A DNA stretch of 64,000 nt from Sulfurimonas sediminis (lineage in GTDB: Bacteria; Campylobacterota; Campylobacteria; Campylobacterales; Sulfurimonadaceae), in NCBI RefSeq assembly GCF_014905115.1, contig NZ_CP041235.1, forward strand, positions 2,170,001 to 2,234,000. Reading direction: 5' to 3'. Below the pieces are notes generated by a model that had not been told where the DNA came from, searched no databases, and saw only the letters and a list, made by a program, of their open reading frames with translations. Positions 45,941 through 54,041 of this stretch are shown here, piece by piece. A program made the position numbers and the translations under genes. The stretch's first letter is position 1; each line of letters opens with the position of its first letter.

Positions 45941-47329
45941 TTATGAAAAGAGATCAGCTGTAATACCTGAATACCAATCATGAAGTGCTTTTGCTGTTCC
46001 TGTAGAACGAAACTTACCAGATGCTGCTCTTGGTACATGTCCTTTACCTTTAATTGTTTTGCCGGTCCATGAAAAATCATGGGTTACCATAATTCCTTCT
46101 TCCGGATTGTCCCCTACCATGGAGTAACAAACATTTCCGGCATGCACTGCTTTCTTTTTTACAGGAAGAGTATATGCCTTACCTGCTAATCTTGCTAAAA
46201 TCTCAGCTGCACATTGTTTTCCGGCCCAAACTGCGGTTTGTCCACTTGGTGGTATAGCATGCCCAACAACATCACCAACTGCATACACATCTTTATCTGT
46301 TGCTGTTTGAAAAGAACAGCCATTCATTAAAACTTTATGGAATGTATCTGATGTCGTTTTTAGTTCCGCCATCTCTATTACTGGATTTGCTTTGTTTGTT
46401 GGCATAAGATTAAGCACTTCGTACTTAATACTTTTTCTAATGACCTTCTTTGTTTCAAAGTCATCTTCAATTTCTTGTGTATAAGAAATTACCTTATTTT
46501 TTAAATCAACATCATCAACTTTTGCATTTGGAACATATACAATTCGATCTTTATATAAATCTTTAAAAGATTCCATAAATGCACCGTATTTTGCAAACTT
46601 TTCTTTAGGGTTTAAGATAATGACTTTTCCCTGTATATCCTCTTTTTCCATATATGCAGCAATCATACATGCTCGCTCAAACGGTGCAGGAGGACAGCGA
46701 AATTTACCATTTGGCACAGTAATAACAATATCACCATCATCCATATTTGAAAGCATTCTTTCAAGTGCCACATGTTCGGAACCTGGAATTAATGCGGCAG
46801 GTGCTGTTCTTTTTGCTTCTTCTATCTTTTCTTTAGACCAGGTTGGAAACTGTGTTTCATAACTGTATGCAATCCCGGGAGAGAGAACAAGAATGTCATA
46901 ACCAATAACCCCTTTTGCCGTAGTGACCGTTTTATTCTTTCGGTCTATGCCAAGGACTTCTGATTGACACATTTTATAACCATATTTCTCTATTGGCTGA
47001 GCATAATCAAAAACAAATGTTCCCAAATTAATACCATCAAGTTTTCCAAGGTAGGTATTGGAAACAGGACAAGACATAAAAGTATCCCTTTTTTCTATTA
47101 CTAAAACATCTAAATTTTTATTTTTTTTCTTTAAATTATTAGCAACTGTTAAACCTCCAAATCCCCCACCTATAATTACGACAGTGTGCTTTCCAAGCTT
47201 TTTAGCACTGCCTTGTTCCTTGGATGGAGAGGCTTCAGCCTTGCTACAACCACTTAGACCCCCTGCAATTGCTGCTGATACAACACCGACTGCACCCATC
47301 TTAATCGCATCTCTACGTGTAAAATTCAT
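45941..47329 (-). CDS. FccB-like sulfide dehydrogenase flavoprotein
   Basis: 462 aa. Tat-type signal (TRRDAIKMGAVGVVSAAIAGG) with a possible lipobox (SGC), FAD-binding VVIIGGGFGGLTVANNL, VIEKRDTFMSCPVSNTYLG, the FccB signature VPNGKFRCPPAPFERACMIAAY and DVYAVGDVVGHAIPPSGQTA. The Cys at SCPVS and at NGCSFQTA are placed as the redox cysteines of flavocytochrome c. It should oxidise sulfide (or another reduced sulfur compound) in the periplasm. First gene of a pair with the Rieske protein; a Fur-box-like sequence precedes it. Confidence 0.83.
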   Translation of the reverse strand: MNFTRRDAIKMGAVGVVSAAIAGGLSGCSKAEASPSKEQGSAKKLGKHTVVIIGGGFGGLTVANNLKKKNKNLDVLVIEKRDTFMSCPVSNTYLGKLDGINLGTFVFDYAQPIEKYGYKMCQSEVLGIDRKNKTVTTAKGVIGYDILVLSPGIAYSYETQFPTWSKEKIEEAKRTAPAALIPGSEHVALERMLSNMDDGDIVITVPNGKFRCPPAPFERACMIAAYMEKEDIQGKVIILNPKEKFAKYGAFMESFKDLYKDRIVYVPNAKVDDVDLKNKVISYTQEIEDDFETKKVIRKSIKYEVLNLMPTNKANPVIEMAELKTTSDTFHKVLMNGCSFQTATDKDVYAVGDVVGHAIPPSGQTAVWAGKQCAAEILARLAGKAYTLPVKKKAVHAGNVCYSMVGDNPEEGIMVTHDFSWTGKTIKGKGHVPRAASGKFRSTGTAKALHDWYSGITADLFS

Positions 47330-47358
47330 TTACCTACTCCTACTAAAATTTTAGAAAC

Positions 47359-47382
47359 AAAATGATAATGATTTCTATTACG
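47359..47382 (-). promoter_or_regulatory. Fur-box-like sequence upstream of the FccB-like gene
   Basis: AAAATGATAATGATTTCTATTA (read in parts: AATGATAATG at 47361-47370, ATTTCTATTA at 47371-47380) matches about 14 of 19 positions of the GATAATGATAATCATTATC consensus by eye. It lies 30-50 nt before the start, where a repressor would act. Iron control of two iron-containing proteins would make sense. Confidence 0.45.
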
Positions 47383-47696
47383 ACTAGCATAGTAGGGTTT
47401 AAAATATAAATTGAAACTTTATTATAAAAATTAATTATTTTATTTTGAGTGTTTAAAAGATGTGATAATAATATTTTGTTATATTTGTATGCGTTATATG
47501 TATCACATTAATTTGATAAAATTGATTTTTTCCCAATTATGGGGATATAAAATATAAAATATTCTAAATATACATAACTAAATATTATATATTAAATTTT
47601 ATTTAAGGTGTGAAGAATAGTAACAGTTTGTATGTGTGAAAATTCAAAATAGTATAATACGCAACACAATTCATATAAAAAAAACTTTTTTATTTA
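47383..47696. other. AT-rich intergenic region before the IS982 element
   Basis: About 310 nt without an open frame of note. It is very AT-rich with several TATAAT-like hexamers (for example near 47652) and ends in the IS target copy TATTTA at 47691-47696. I see no RNA gene or repeat family in it. It separates the FccB-like promoter from the insertion. Confidence 0.4.
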
Positions 47697-48668
47697 ACGT
47701 GAGTTCGGTTTAAGAAAAATGGAGTAAAAATTGCTTAGGTGTCATCCAAAAAAGACTAACTCAAAGGATGACAAACATGATTTTAACAAAACTTTTTGTA
47801 GAAATAGATGCTTGTATGAAAATTTATGAACAAAATTTTAATGTAGAGCTTATAAAAAATGGGAAAAAACATCGAAAAAGAGATACGAAACTCTCACTCA
47901 GTGAGATAATGACAATAGTAGTCTACTTCCATATGTCAGGCTATCGCACTTTTAAAAATTTTTACAGGAAACATATCTGCACAATTCATAGAGAAGCATT
48001 TCCATGTTTAGTATCGTATAATAGATTTGTAGAACTAATACCAAGAGTATTACTGCCACTGAGTGTTTTTATGAAAACACAACGAACAGGAAGTTCAACA
48101 GGAATCACCTTTGTAGATTCTACAACAATAGATGTCTGTCACAACAGACGAATACACCAACACAAAGTTTTTAAAGGGATTGCACAAAGAGGCAAAAGTT
48201 CTACAGGCTGGTTTTATGGATTTAAATTAGTTAATGAGTTTGGAGAGATAGTAAACTTTGCTTTTACCCCAGGGAATACTGATGATAGAAATGAAGAACT
48301 GATGTTAAAACTTACAAAAAACATCTCGGGGAAACTTATTGGAGACAAAGGATATCTTTCACAAAAACTTTTTGATCTGCTATGGAAAAATGGAACTCAG
48401 CCCATTACAAAAATCAAAAAGAATATGAAAAATAAGTTGATGCCATTGTTTGATAAACTCTTGCTTAGAAAGAGAGCTTTAATTGAATCTATCAATGATC
48501 AGCTTAAAAATATTTCACAACTTGAACATAGTAGACACAGAAGCCCTACAAATGCAATGGTTAACTGGGTAGCTGCACTTGTTGCTTATTCTTATCAGCC
48601 AAAGAAGCCTTCTATCAACTTTGCAAATAATCAAAGAAAAATGATTGTAGTTTAAACCGAACTCACGT
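47697..48668 (+). mobile_element. IS982-family insertion sequence
   Basis: 972 bp with perfect 17-bp terminal inverted repeats ACGTGAGTTCGGTTTAA (47697-47713 and complement at 48652-48668), flanked by the 6-bp duplication TATTTA (47691-47696, 48669-48674). One intact transposase. Inserted in intergenic DNA between the FccB-like and beta-CASP genes, disrupting no visible gene. Confidence 0.93.
47777..48655 (+). CDS. IS982-family transposase
   Basis: About 292 aa from the ATG 8 nt after AAAGGA; a start 9 nt earlier is possible. Typical IS982 text: TFVDSTTIDVCHNRRIHQHKVF, GIAQRGKSSTGWFYGFKL, FTPGNTDDRNE, GDKGYLSQKLFDLL and RKRALIESINDQLKN, giving the three acidic residues of the DDE site. The stop codon lies in the right inverted repeat. 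The frame is complete. Confidence 0.93.
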   Translation: MILTKLFVEIDACMKIYEQNFNVELIKNGKKHRKRDTKLSLSEIMTIVVYFHMSGYRTFKNFYRKHICTIHREAFPCLVSYNRFVELIPRVLLPLSVFMKTQRTGSSTGITFVDSTTIDVCHNRRIHQHKVFKGIAQRGKSSTGWFYGFKLVNEFGEIVNFAFTPGNTDDRNEELMLKLTKNISGKLIGDKGYLSQKLFDLLWKNGTQPITKIKKNMKNKLMPLFDKLLLRKRALIESINDQLKNISQLEHSRHRSPTNAMVNWVAALVAYSYQPKKPSINFANNQRKMIVV

Positions 48669-48813
48669 TATTTATATTTTATCTTCATGTGTTAGTTATT
48701 AAACTGCATATGATAGAAAAGAAATTTAAATCAAAACTATAAAAGTATTAAGTTTGAAATAAGTTAAAGAAATTGTAGTTTTTGGTATTCAAAATCGGTA
48801 AAAGAGATGCCTT

Positions 48814-50214
48814 TTATGAAATAACTACCTTTTCTTTAAAAGAGACGATATGCGCAGCCAGATGCAGCTTTTTATTGAGCATTTTCTTAAAAGCTTTTTG
48901 ACTCTTGAGCTCTCCATGCACCAGGAAGACTTTTCTCAAATCTTGCATACTCGAGATCCACTCTAAGATTCCGTCCCTGTCCGCATGGGCGGAAAATCCG
49001 TTAATCGTATGAATAGACGCCTTGACAACAATATCTTCTCCCAAAACATTTATCCATTTTGCACCATCTACTATCTCACGACCTAAAGTTCCCTCCGCTT
49101 GAAATCCTACAAAAATCACAGCATTGCGTTTGTCCCAGATTCTATGTTTAAAATGGTGTGTAATGCGTCCTCCACTACACATACCCGATCCTGCAATGAT
49201 AATAGCTCTGCTTTTTATATCATTTATACTTTTAGAAGCCTCTGGTGTTTCAGTATATATAAGTGAATCAAAGTTAAATACACTTCCCTCTTCTTTAAGA
49301 TTTTTTTGACACTTTTTACTCAGCTCTTTGGCATAGTTCCCATAAACAACTGTTGCTCTTGTCGCCATGGGAGAATCCAAAAATACTTTACATTTTGGCA
49401 ACTCTCCACTCTCATACATTTCTCGTAAAACACATAGCAGTTCTTGCGTGCGTTCGATGGCAAAAGATGGTATTAAAACATTTCCACCGCTCTTTAAAGT
49501 TTTTACAATAACTTGTTTGAACTCTTCAATCGTTGCCTGAATAGACCGATGATCTCTGTCTCCATAAGTTGTTTCCACATACAAACTTTGTGTTTTATCA
49601 CACTTCTTTAAATTTGGCAAAACCAAACCGTTGTTATTGCCAATATCTCCCGAAAAAACTATGGTATGCGAGTCATTATCTTGCATATATGAGAGTTCTA
49701 TAAAAGCAGATCCAAGTATGTGTCCGGCATTACGATAGATAAAACTCACACCTTCACACAGATCATAATATTTATCATATTCCGGATTTACCCACTCTAT
49801 CTTTTGAAATGTTTTTTCCACATCCAAAGGCTGGTAGAGTGGTTTTGACAGTTTCTTTTCTCTCCCTTTACGCAAAGCTTTACGATAGCGTGTTTGAAAA
49901 TCTTCACTCATAATTTTCGCACTGTCCATCAAAATAATCTCTGCCAAATCCATTGTAGCGGCAGTAGCATAGATTTTTCCCCTAAAACCCTCTTTGACCA
50001 GCTTGGGAATCCGTCCGATATGATCAAGATGGGCATGTGTCACCAAAAGATAATCTATACTCGAGGGTTCAAAATAAAAGGCCTCTTCGTTTTTCTCCTC
50101 ATCTTCACCTTGAAACATCCCACAGTCTATCATGATTTTCACGCCACCGATTTTGAGGACATGACACGAACCGGTCACCTCTTTTGTTGCACCGTACGAT
50201 CTTACTGTTGCCAT
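48814..50214 (-). CDS. Beta-CASP metallo-beta-lactamase nuclease
   Basis: About 466 aa from the ATG behind AAAGGA. Metallo-beta-lactamase motifs: THAHLDHIGRIPKLV (HxHxDH), NAGHILGSAF and FSGDIG; the beta-CASP part has ETTYGDRDH, LIPSFAIERTQELL, AGSGMCSGGRITHH and HTINGFSAHADRDG. Members resembling CPSF73/Ysh1 cut or trim RNA. It stands alone on the minus strand. Two adjacent copies of the TTACATGTAA palindrome (one exact, one with a mismatch) lie just upstream of the start. Confidence 0.88.
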   Translation of the reverse strand: MATVRSYGATKEVTGSCHVLKIGGVKIMIDCGMFQGEDEEKNEEAFYFEPSSIDYLLVTHAHLDHIGRIPKLVKEGFRGKIYATAATMDLAEIILMDSAKIMSEDFQTRYRKALRKGREKKLSKPLYQPLDVEKTFQKIEWVNPEYDKYYDLCEGVSFIYRNAGHILGSAFIELSYMQDNDSHTIVFSGDIGNNNGLVLPNLKKCDKTQSLYVETTYGDRDHRSIQATIEEFKQVIVKTLKSGGNVLIPSFAIERTQELLCVLREMYESGELPKCKVFLDSPMATRATVVYGNYAKELSKKCQKNLKEEGSVFNFDSLIYTETPEASKSINDIKSRAIIIAGSGMCSGGRITHHFKHRIWDKRNAVIFVGFQAEGTLGREIVDGAKWINVLGEDIVVKASIHTINGFSAHADRDGILEWISSMQDLRKVFLVHGELKSQKAFKKMLNKKLHLAAHIVSFKEKVVIS

Positions 50215-50224
50215 CACCAATCCT

Positions 50225-50245
50225 TTACATGTAATCTACATGTAA
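50225..50245. repeat. Iterated palindrome TTACATGTAA (dispersed, 16 exact copies)
   Basis: One exact copy (50225-50234) and one with a single mismatch (50236-50245) sit in tandem here. Exact copies in the window begin at 3061, 6027, 8391, 8760, 8823, 32125, 36468, 50225, 52565, 53132, 56496, 58142, 58282, 59718, 60342 and 61323. One-mismatch copies begin at 4905, 15961, 23860, 28686 and 50236. Fourteen of the exact copies are inside genes, read as L-H-V, T-C-N/K or, at 53132, Y-M-stop. No copy lies in an insertion sequence. Confidence 0.85.
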
Positions 50246-50281
50246 CGATTATACGCCAATGTTTCTTAAAAATATAACAAA

Positions 50282-51457
50282 CTACTTTCTTGGTATAAAT
50301 TCAAGCACCGAAGCATTGATACAAAACCGTTTGCGTCCATCAGGCAGAGGAAAAACATGCCCGAGATGAATACCGCTTTTTTTCGCAATAATTTCAATGC
50401 GTTTCATACCAAAACTGTTATCCTCTTTTTGTATTGTCGCACCGTCAACCGCCTTGTAAAAACTGAGCCATCCGGTTCCTGAGTTAAACCTGTCTTGTGT
50501 GTCAAACAGCACTTCACCGCTGAGTTTGTCTACAAATACGCCATCAGGCGTATGGTTAAATATATCATACTGCTTGCAAAAACGGTTATCTGTTCCTTGG
50601 TTAAATGCCACCTTGTAACTCTCAGAATTTTTTCCCAGTTTAAAATTACCCAACGCTTTGTAAAACTCTTTTTCATTCATAAAACCGACATGGCTCCTCA
50701 TTTCTTTGCCGTCTTGTACAAAAAGGATTGTAGGCGTTGCATAAAGTTTTGTTTGTATATCAAAGCCTTTGAGGCTGTTTGCTGTCACCGTCCGCATCGG
50801 CACGCTCCCTTTGTATTTTTGTGCCACTTCTTTATCAAATTTTTCGCAATAGGGGCAAAAATTCGGACTTTTTATCACTAAAATCTCTTTGCCGCCCAAA
50901 GGTGTTATCTCCTTCTGCTTTGTCTCTTCTTTTTGAAACTTCACCCCTGTGGCATGATTCGGACAGTAGCCGTTGGGATGTTTTTGCAGATAATCCTGAT
51001 GATACGATTCTGCCGTATAAAAATGCTTGAGCGGTTTTATCTCTGTCTGTATCGTGCCCAAGCCCTTTTGTCTTAAGAGTTTTTGGTATGCCTCTTGTGT
51101 CTCATGAGCAATTTTTTCCTGTCTGGGCGTTGTGTAAAAAATGGCACTTCTGTAATTATTGCCAATGTCGTTGCCCTGTCCGTTTGCCTGTGTCGGATCA
51201 TGCAGTTCCCAAAAAGATTTTATCAGTGTTTTTGCATCTGTTTTAGAATTGTCATAAACGACTTTAACCGATTCGGTGTAGTTAATGATCTTTTTGCCGT
51301 CTTTGGTGTAACGGTTTTTCAGTACCTTTTCATAGGTCGGGTTGGGATAATTTCCGCCTGCATACCCGGACTCGGCACTGATAACCCCCTGCATATGTTC
51401 AAAATGTTTCTCAACACCCCAAAAACACCCTGCCGCAAATACGATAGAAACTATCAT
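50282..51457 (-). CDS. MsrA-thioredoxin-MsrB fusion methionine sulfoxide reductase
   Basis: 391 aa. Residues 1-175: MsrA with catalytic GCFWG (C11) and GYCPNHATG. Residues 188-275: thioredoxin-like domain with CPYC (201-204) and the cis-Pro loop YATPTILFV. Residues 278-391: MsrB with GTGWLSFY, GIHLGHVFP and catalytic Cys in RKRFCINAS (C379). The fusion repairs both sulfoxide isomers and carries its own reductant domain. Its order differs from Neisseria PilB (Trx-MsrA-MsrB). The zinc CxxC pairs of many MsrB proteins are not visible. No clear signal peptide at this start. It overlaps the GMC gene by 4 nt. Confidence 0.88.
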   Translation of the reverse strand: MIVSIVFAAGCFWGVEKHFEHMQGVISAESGYAGGNYPNPTYEKVLKNRYTKDGKKIINYTESVKVVYDNSKTDAKTLIKSFWELHDPTQANGQGNDIGNNYRSAIFYTTPRQEKIAHETQEAYQKLLRQKGLGTIQTEIKPLKHFYTAESYHQDYLQKHPNGYCPNHATGVKFQKEETKQKEITPLGGKEILVIKSPNFCPYCEKFDKEVAQKYKGSVPMRTVTANSLKGFDIQTKLYATPTILFVQDGKEMRSHVGFMNEKEFYKALGNFKLGKNSESYKVAFNQGTDNRFCKQYDIFNHTPDGVFVDKLSGEVLFDTQDRFNSGTGWLSFYKAVDGATIQKEDNSFGMKRIEIIAKKSGIHLGHVFPLPDGRKRFCINASVLEFIPRK

Positions 51458-53118
51458 GACTTCTCCTTTTTTAATTGTTCTTTGATAACATCTGCCACAC
51501 GAAAAGAGTTTGCATAAATCGTCCAGGTATAAGGAATACTCCCGCCTGTAGGCATAAATGAAGCATCCGAAACATACAGATTTTCTAAATCATGGGCTTT
51601 GCAGTTTTTATCCAGCACGGATGTCTTTGCATCATTACCAAACCTGCATCCGCCGGCAACAAGGTTCGGTGGAGGAGCAGAAGATATGGAGTAGTCAATC
51701 TCCTCACAACCGAGTCGCTCTAAAACTTTCACTGCTTTTTGTGCCAGATATTCGCCTACTTCCAAATCCTGGGGATGTCCGTAGAGATTTATGACCCCTA
51801 CCGGCACACCGTATTTGTCTTTGGTCTTCTCATCCACACCCACAAAACATTTATCAGTCGGCAACCAGTCGTTAAAGACTTCAAAAGTCAGCACTCGTGA
51901 AGTTGTCAGCCGTTTGTGCAGTTTTTCTTTGAGTTTTTCACCCCACAAAAGCTTCCCGTTTTCATCATAAACTTCGCGCATCACACGGGATATAATATTT
52001 TGATGTTCAAACAAAAAGTCTATAGTTCCGCCTTTGTAGGCTTTGTCCTCATTTTTATATTCATACCAGTCCTGCAAAGAACGGTTAAAAAAAGCACCAA
52101 CCTCCATCAGCTCTTTTTGCTGCTGTGGTGTCAGTTTTTCAAAAACAAAGCGTCCACTGCCGCTGCCGCCTGCCGAAAAAATGAGATTTTTCCCGACTTC
52201 CCCGCTGGAGTTTGCCAAACCGTTTGGAAAATGCTCGTTTTTAGAATTAAGCAAGAGTCGTGAGGTCTCAATCGCCTGTGCCGCTACGACAAAGATTTTT
52301 GCCTGCACAGAGTGTCTGATACCGTTTTTTGTATAGTAATATGCCCGTGTTACTTTTTTCTCATTACTTTGAAGTCTGTAGACAAAGGCATCGGTAATGA
52401 TTTTTGCCTTGCATTTTTGCAACAAGGCAGCACGCCCACTTCCCTTTGCTCCACTCGCACAGCCATAGCTCCCGCAAAAATTGGAGTAGTAACAGGCATT
52501 ACGCCCAAGAGCATTTTGTGATAATATCGCTCGGGGCGTGGGAATCGCTTCATAGCCCAAGTCTTTACATGTAAGGTCAAACCATTTTGTTGCACCGTTT
52601 ATCTGCAGCTCAGGATAAGGAAAATCTGCACTTGAGCGGGGTTCAAGATGTTTATGTTGGACAATCTTGCCACTCACACCCACAACTTTTTCGACCCTGT
52701 CATAGTAAGGTTCCAAATCCTTATAGCTGATCGGCCAGTCAACAACATTTGCCCCTTTGATTTCGCCATAGACACTTTTTAGCTGAAAATCATTGGGCTT
52801 GAGCCTGTGAAAATAACCGCTCATCAGGTTTGACGAACCACCGACCATGGAACCGTTCCAAAAACTCCAGCCTGATTCTTCCCCGTCATAACGGGTAAAT
52901 GTCCCGTCTGCCCTATACTCGTTTATGATATGCTTTTGTTCATTTAAAGGAGGGGTAAACATATCACGTCGTGTGACAGCTATTTCATCTTTGTTAAAAT
53001 CACTCTCTGAAAAGTTCTCGCCCTTTTCCAGCACAACAACGCTAAATCCAGCATTTGCAAGTTCATAGGCTATTGGTGAGCCACCTGCTCCACTGCCGAT
53101 TATACATACATCAACCAT
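51454..53118 (-). CDS. GMC-family FAD oxidoreductase (gluconate dehydrogenase-like large subunit)
   Basis: About 555 aa from the ATG at 53116-53118, chosen because FAD-binding VDVCIIGSGAGGSPIAYELA begins there. Further motifs: GWSFWNGSMVGGSSNLMSGY, a Cys-rich NACYYSNFCGSYGCASGAKGSG segment, and C-terminal YVSDASFMPTGGSIPYTWTIYANSFRVAD with the His/Asn-type active region. Its partner, a gluconate 2-dehydrogenase subunit 3-like protein, lies 13 nt upstream. Substrate unknown: a sugar acid or alcohol is likely from the family. The operon has a copper-regulon box and continues into MsrAB. Confidence 0.83.
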   Translation of the reverse strand: MVDVCIIGSGAGGSPIAYELANAGFSVVVLEKGENFSESDFNKDEIAVTRRDMFTPPLNEQKHIINEYRADGTFTRYDGEESGWSFWNGSMVGGSSNLMSGYFHRLKPNDFQLKSVYGEIKGANVVDWPISYKDLEPYYDRVEKVVGVSGKIVQHKHLEPRSSADFPYPELQINGATKWFDLTCKDLGYEAIPTPRAILSQNALGRNACYYSNFCGSYGCASGAKGSGRAALLQKCKAKIITDAFVYRLQSNEKKVTRAYYYTKNGIRHSVQAKIFVVAAQAIETSRLLLNSKNEHFPNGLANSSGEVGKNLIFSAGGSGSGRFVFEKLTPQQQKELMEVGAFFNRSLQDWYEYKNEDKAYKGGTIDFLFEHQNIISRVMREVYDENGKLLWGEKLKEKLHKRLTTSRVLTFEVFNDWLPTDKCFVGVDEKTKDKYGVPVGVINLYGHPQDLEVGEYLAQKAVKVLERLGCEEIDYSISSAPPPNLVAGGCRFGNDAKTSVLDKNCKAHDLENLYVSDASFMPTGGSIPYTWTIYANSFRVADVIKEQLKKEKS

Positions 53119-53131
53119 TATATCTCTGCCA

Positions 53132-53620
53132 TTACATGTAAGCCTTTTGCGGTCTGGGTTGTCCGCCTTTGAAATTGAGCCATTGCCAGCCGGCTTCTTT
53201 GTTGTTTCCGCCATATACAGGGTCACCGAGCATTGCTTCAAACATATAGTTCATCACCTCATAAACAAAACTCTCTCCCCACTCTGTTTGTGTTATATGC
53301 TCAAGAATACTTTGTCTTTGCATTGGAGAAAGCTTTGTGTACTCTTTTTTATAACTTTGTACAGCTTCTTCATTGAGCCATTTCACACCGTTTTTTAAAA
53401 AAGTTTTATCCGCATCGCTTATGCGGCTGTGATGAAATATTTTTTGCATATACGGAGCAGTTTGTATCCCTAAATGCTGTGCCTGAGGGAAGAGGTCTTT
53501 GTGTAAAAGGCTGAAGGTTTGCAGGGGTGTTGTTACGCCAAAAAGAGTGCATCCGTCCATTAAAAAAACGGCACCACAAAGAAAACCTGCCTGTAAAAAC
53601 TTTCTACGAGAAAAGGTCAT
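53132..53620 (-). CDS. Gluconate 2-dehydrogenase subunit 3-like protein, Tat-exported
   Basis: About 162 aa from the ATG at 53618-53620, giving MTFSRRKFLQAGFLCG, a twin-arginine signal with a possible lipobox (MDGC). The rest matches the small subunit family: LLHKDLFPQAQHLG, LEHITQTEWGESFVYEVMNYMFEAMLGDPVYGGN, GWQWLNFKGGQPRP. It escorts or anchors the GMC flavoprotein encoded next. The stop codon is supplied by a copy of TTACATGTAA (53132-53141). Confidence 0.83.
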   Translation of the reverse strand: MTFSRRKFLQAGFLCGAVFLMDGCTLFGVTTPLQTFSLLHKDLFPQAQHLGIQTAPYMQKIFHHSRISDADKTFLKNGVKWLNEEAVQSYKKEYTKLSPMQRQSILEHITQTEWGESFVYEVMNYMFEAMLGDPVYGGNNKEAGWQWLNFKGGQPRPQKAYM

Positions 53621-53792
53621 CAAAAAACGAACCTTTCTTTTTTGGTTTATAAGAGGATGTCCGCTCATCCACAAAATCAGGATCCCCTTTTTCAAGCATC
53701 TCTTTTGAAGGTTTTTGTATATGTTTTTTCGGCTTTTTCTCTTTAACAAATCCAGTGTTCGTTGTGCGAGCCGTACCGTGAGGAATGCACAT
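53604..53792 (-). CDS. Small protein of unknown function at the head of the GMC operon
   Basis: 62 aa preceded by a strong AAGGAGG. Basic and proline-rich (KEKKPKKHIQKPSKEMLEKGDPDFVDERTSSYKPKKKGSFFDDLF), no membrane segment. It overlaps the next gene start by 17 nt. The copper-regulon promoter ends 30 nt upstream, so it is the first gene translated from that mRNA. I recognise no family; the Cys-Ile-Pro-His start is the only possible metal feature. Confidence 0.65.
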   Translation of the reverse strand: MCIPHGTARTTNTGFVKEKKPKKHIQKPSKEMLEKGDPDFVDERTSSYKPKKKGSFFDDLFS

Positions 53793-53820
53793 GATAGCCT
53801 CCTTCTCTTATTTTAAAACT

Positions 53821-53850
53821 ATTATACTAAAAATCTGTGTAGTAATTGTG
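53821..53850 (-). promoter_or_regulatory. Copper-regulon box and -10 of the GMC-MsrAB operon
   Basis: Read on the minus strand: CACA-ATTACTA-CACA (53850-53836), 9 nt, TATAAT (53826-53821). The miniature IS4-derived element at 53863 begins just upstream of the box. Confidence 0.75.
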
Positions 53851-53862
53851 CAACCACCCCTT

Positions 53863-53996
53863 CAATGCCATTAAGTTAAGAAAAAAACTTGATGTTTTCT
53901 TGGAACCTAGGTTTTAACCTAGGCTTTAGGCTTGAAAAACACAAAGCCCGCACTAAAGTACGGGTTCCGAAAAAGTCGCTTAACTTAATGGTATTG
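53863..53996. mobile_element. IS4-derived miniature inverted-repeat element (MITE)
   Basis: 134 bp with ends CAATGCCATTAAGTTAAG and CTTAACTTAATGGTATTG, matching the 19-bp ends of the IS4 element at 20451-22035. The 11-bp flanks are AACCACCCCTT (53852-53862) and AACAACCCCTT (53997-54007), one mismatch, as expected for a target duplication of the same enzyme. Inside are hairpins CCTAGG/CCTAGG and CCCG...CGGG. Positions 53941-53979 are repeated at 60529-60567 with one difference. Confidence 0.82.
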
Positions 53997-54041
53997 AACA
54001 ACCCCTTAATCTATTAAAGATTCTTCAAAATAGGTAAGTAC

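Noticed and set aside
53836-53880. Copper box as part of the miniature IS4 element
   Set aside because: The box ends before the 11-bp target duplication and the same box occurs at seven promoters without such an element.
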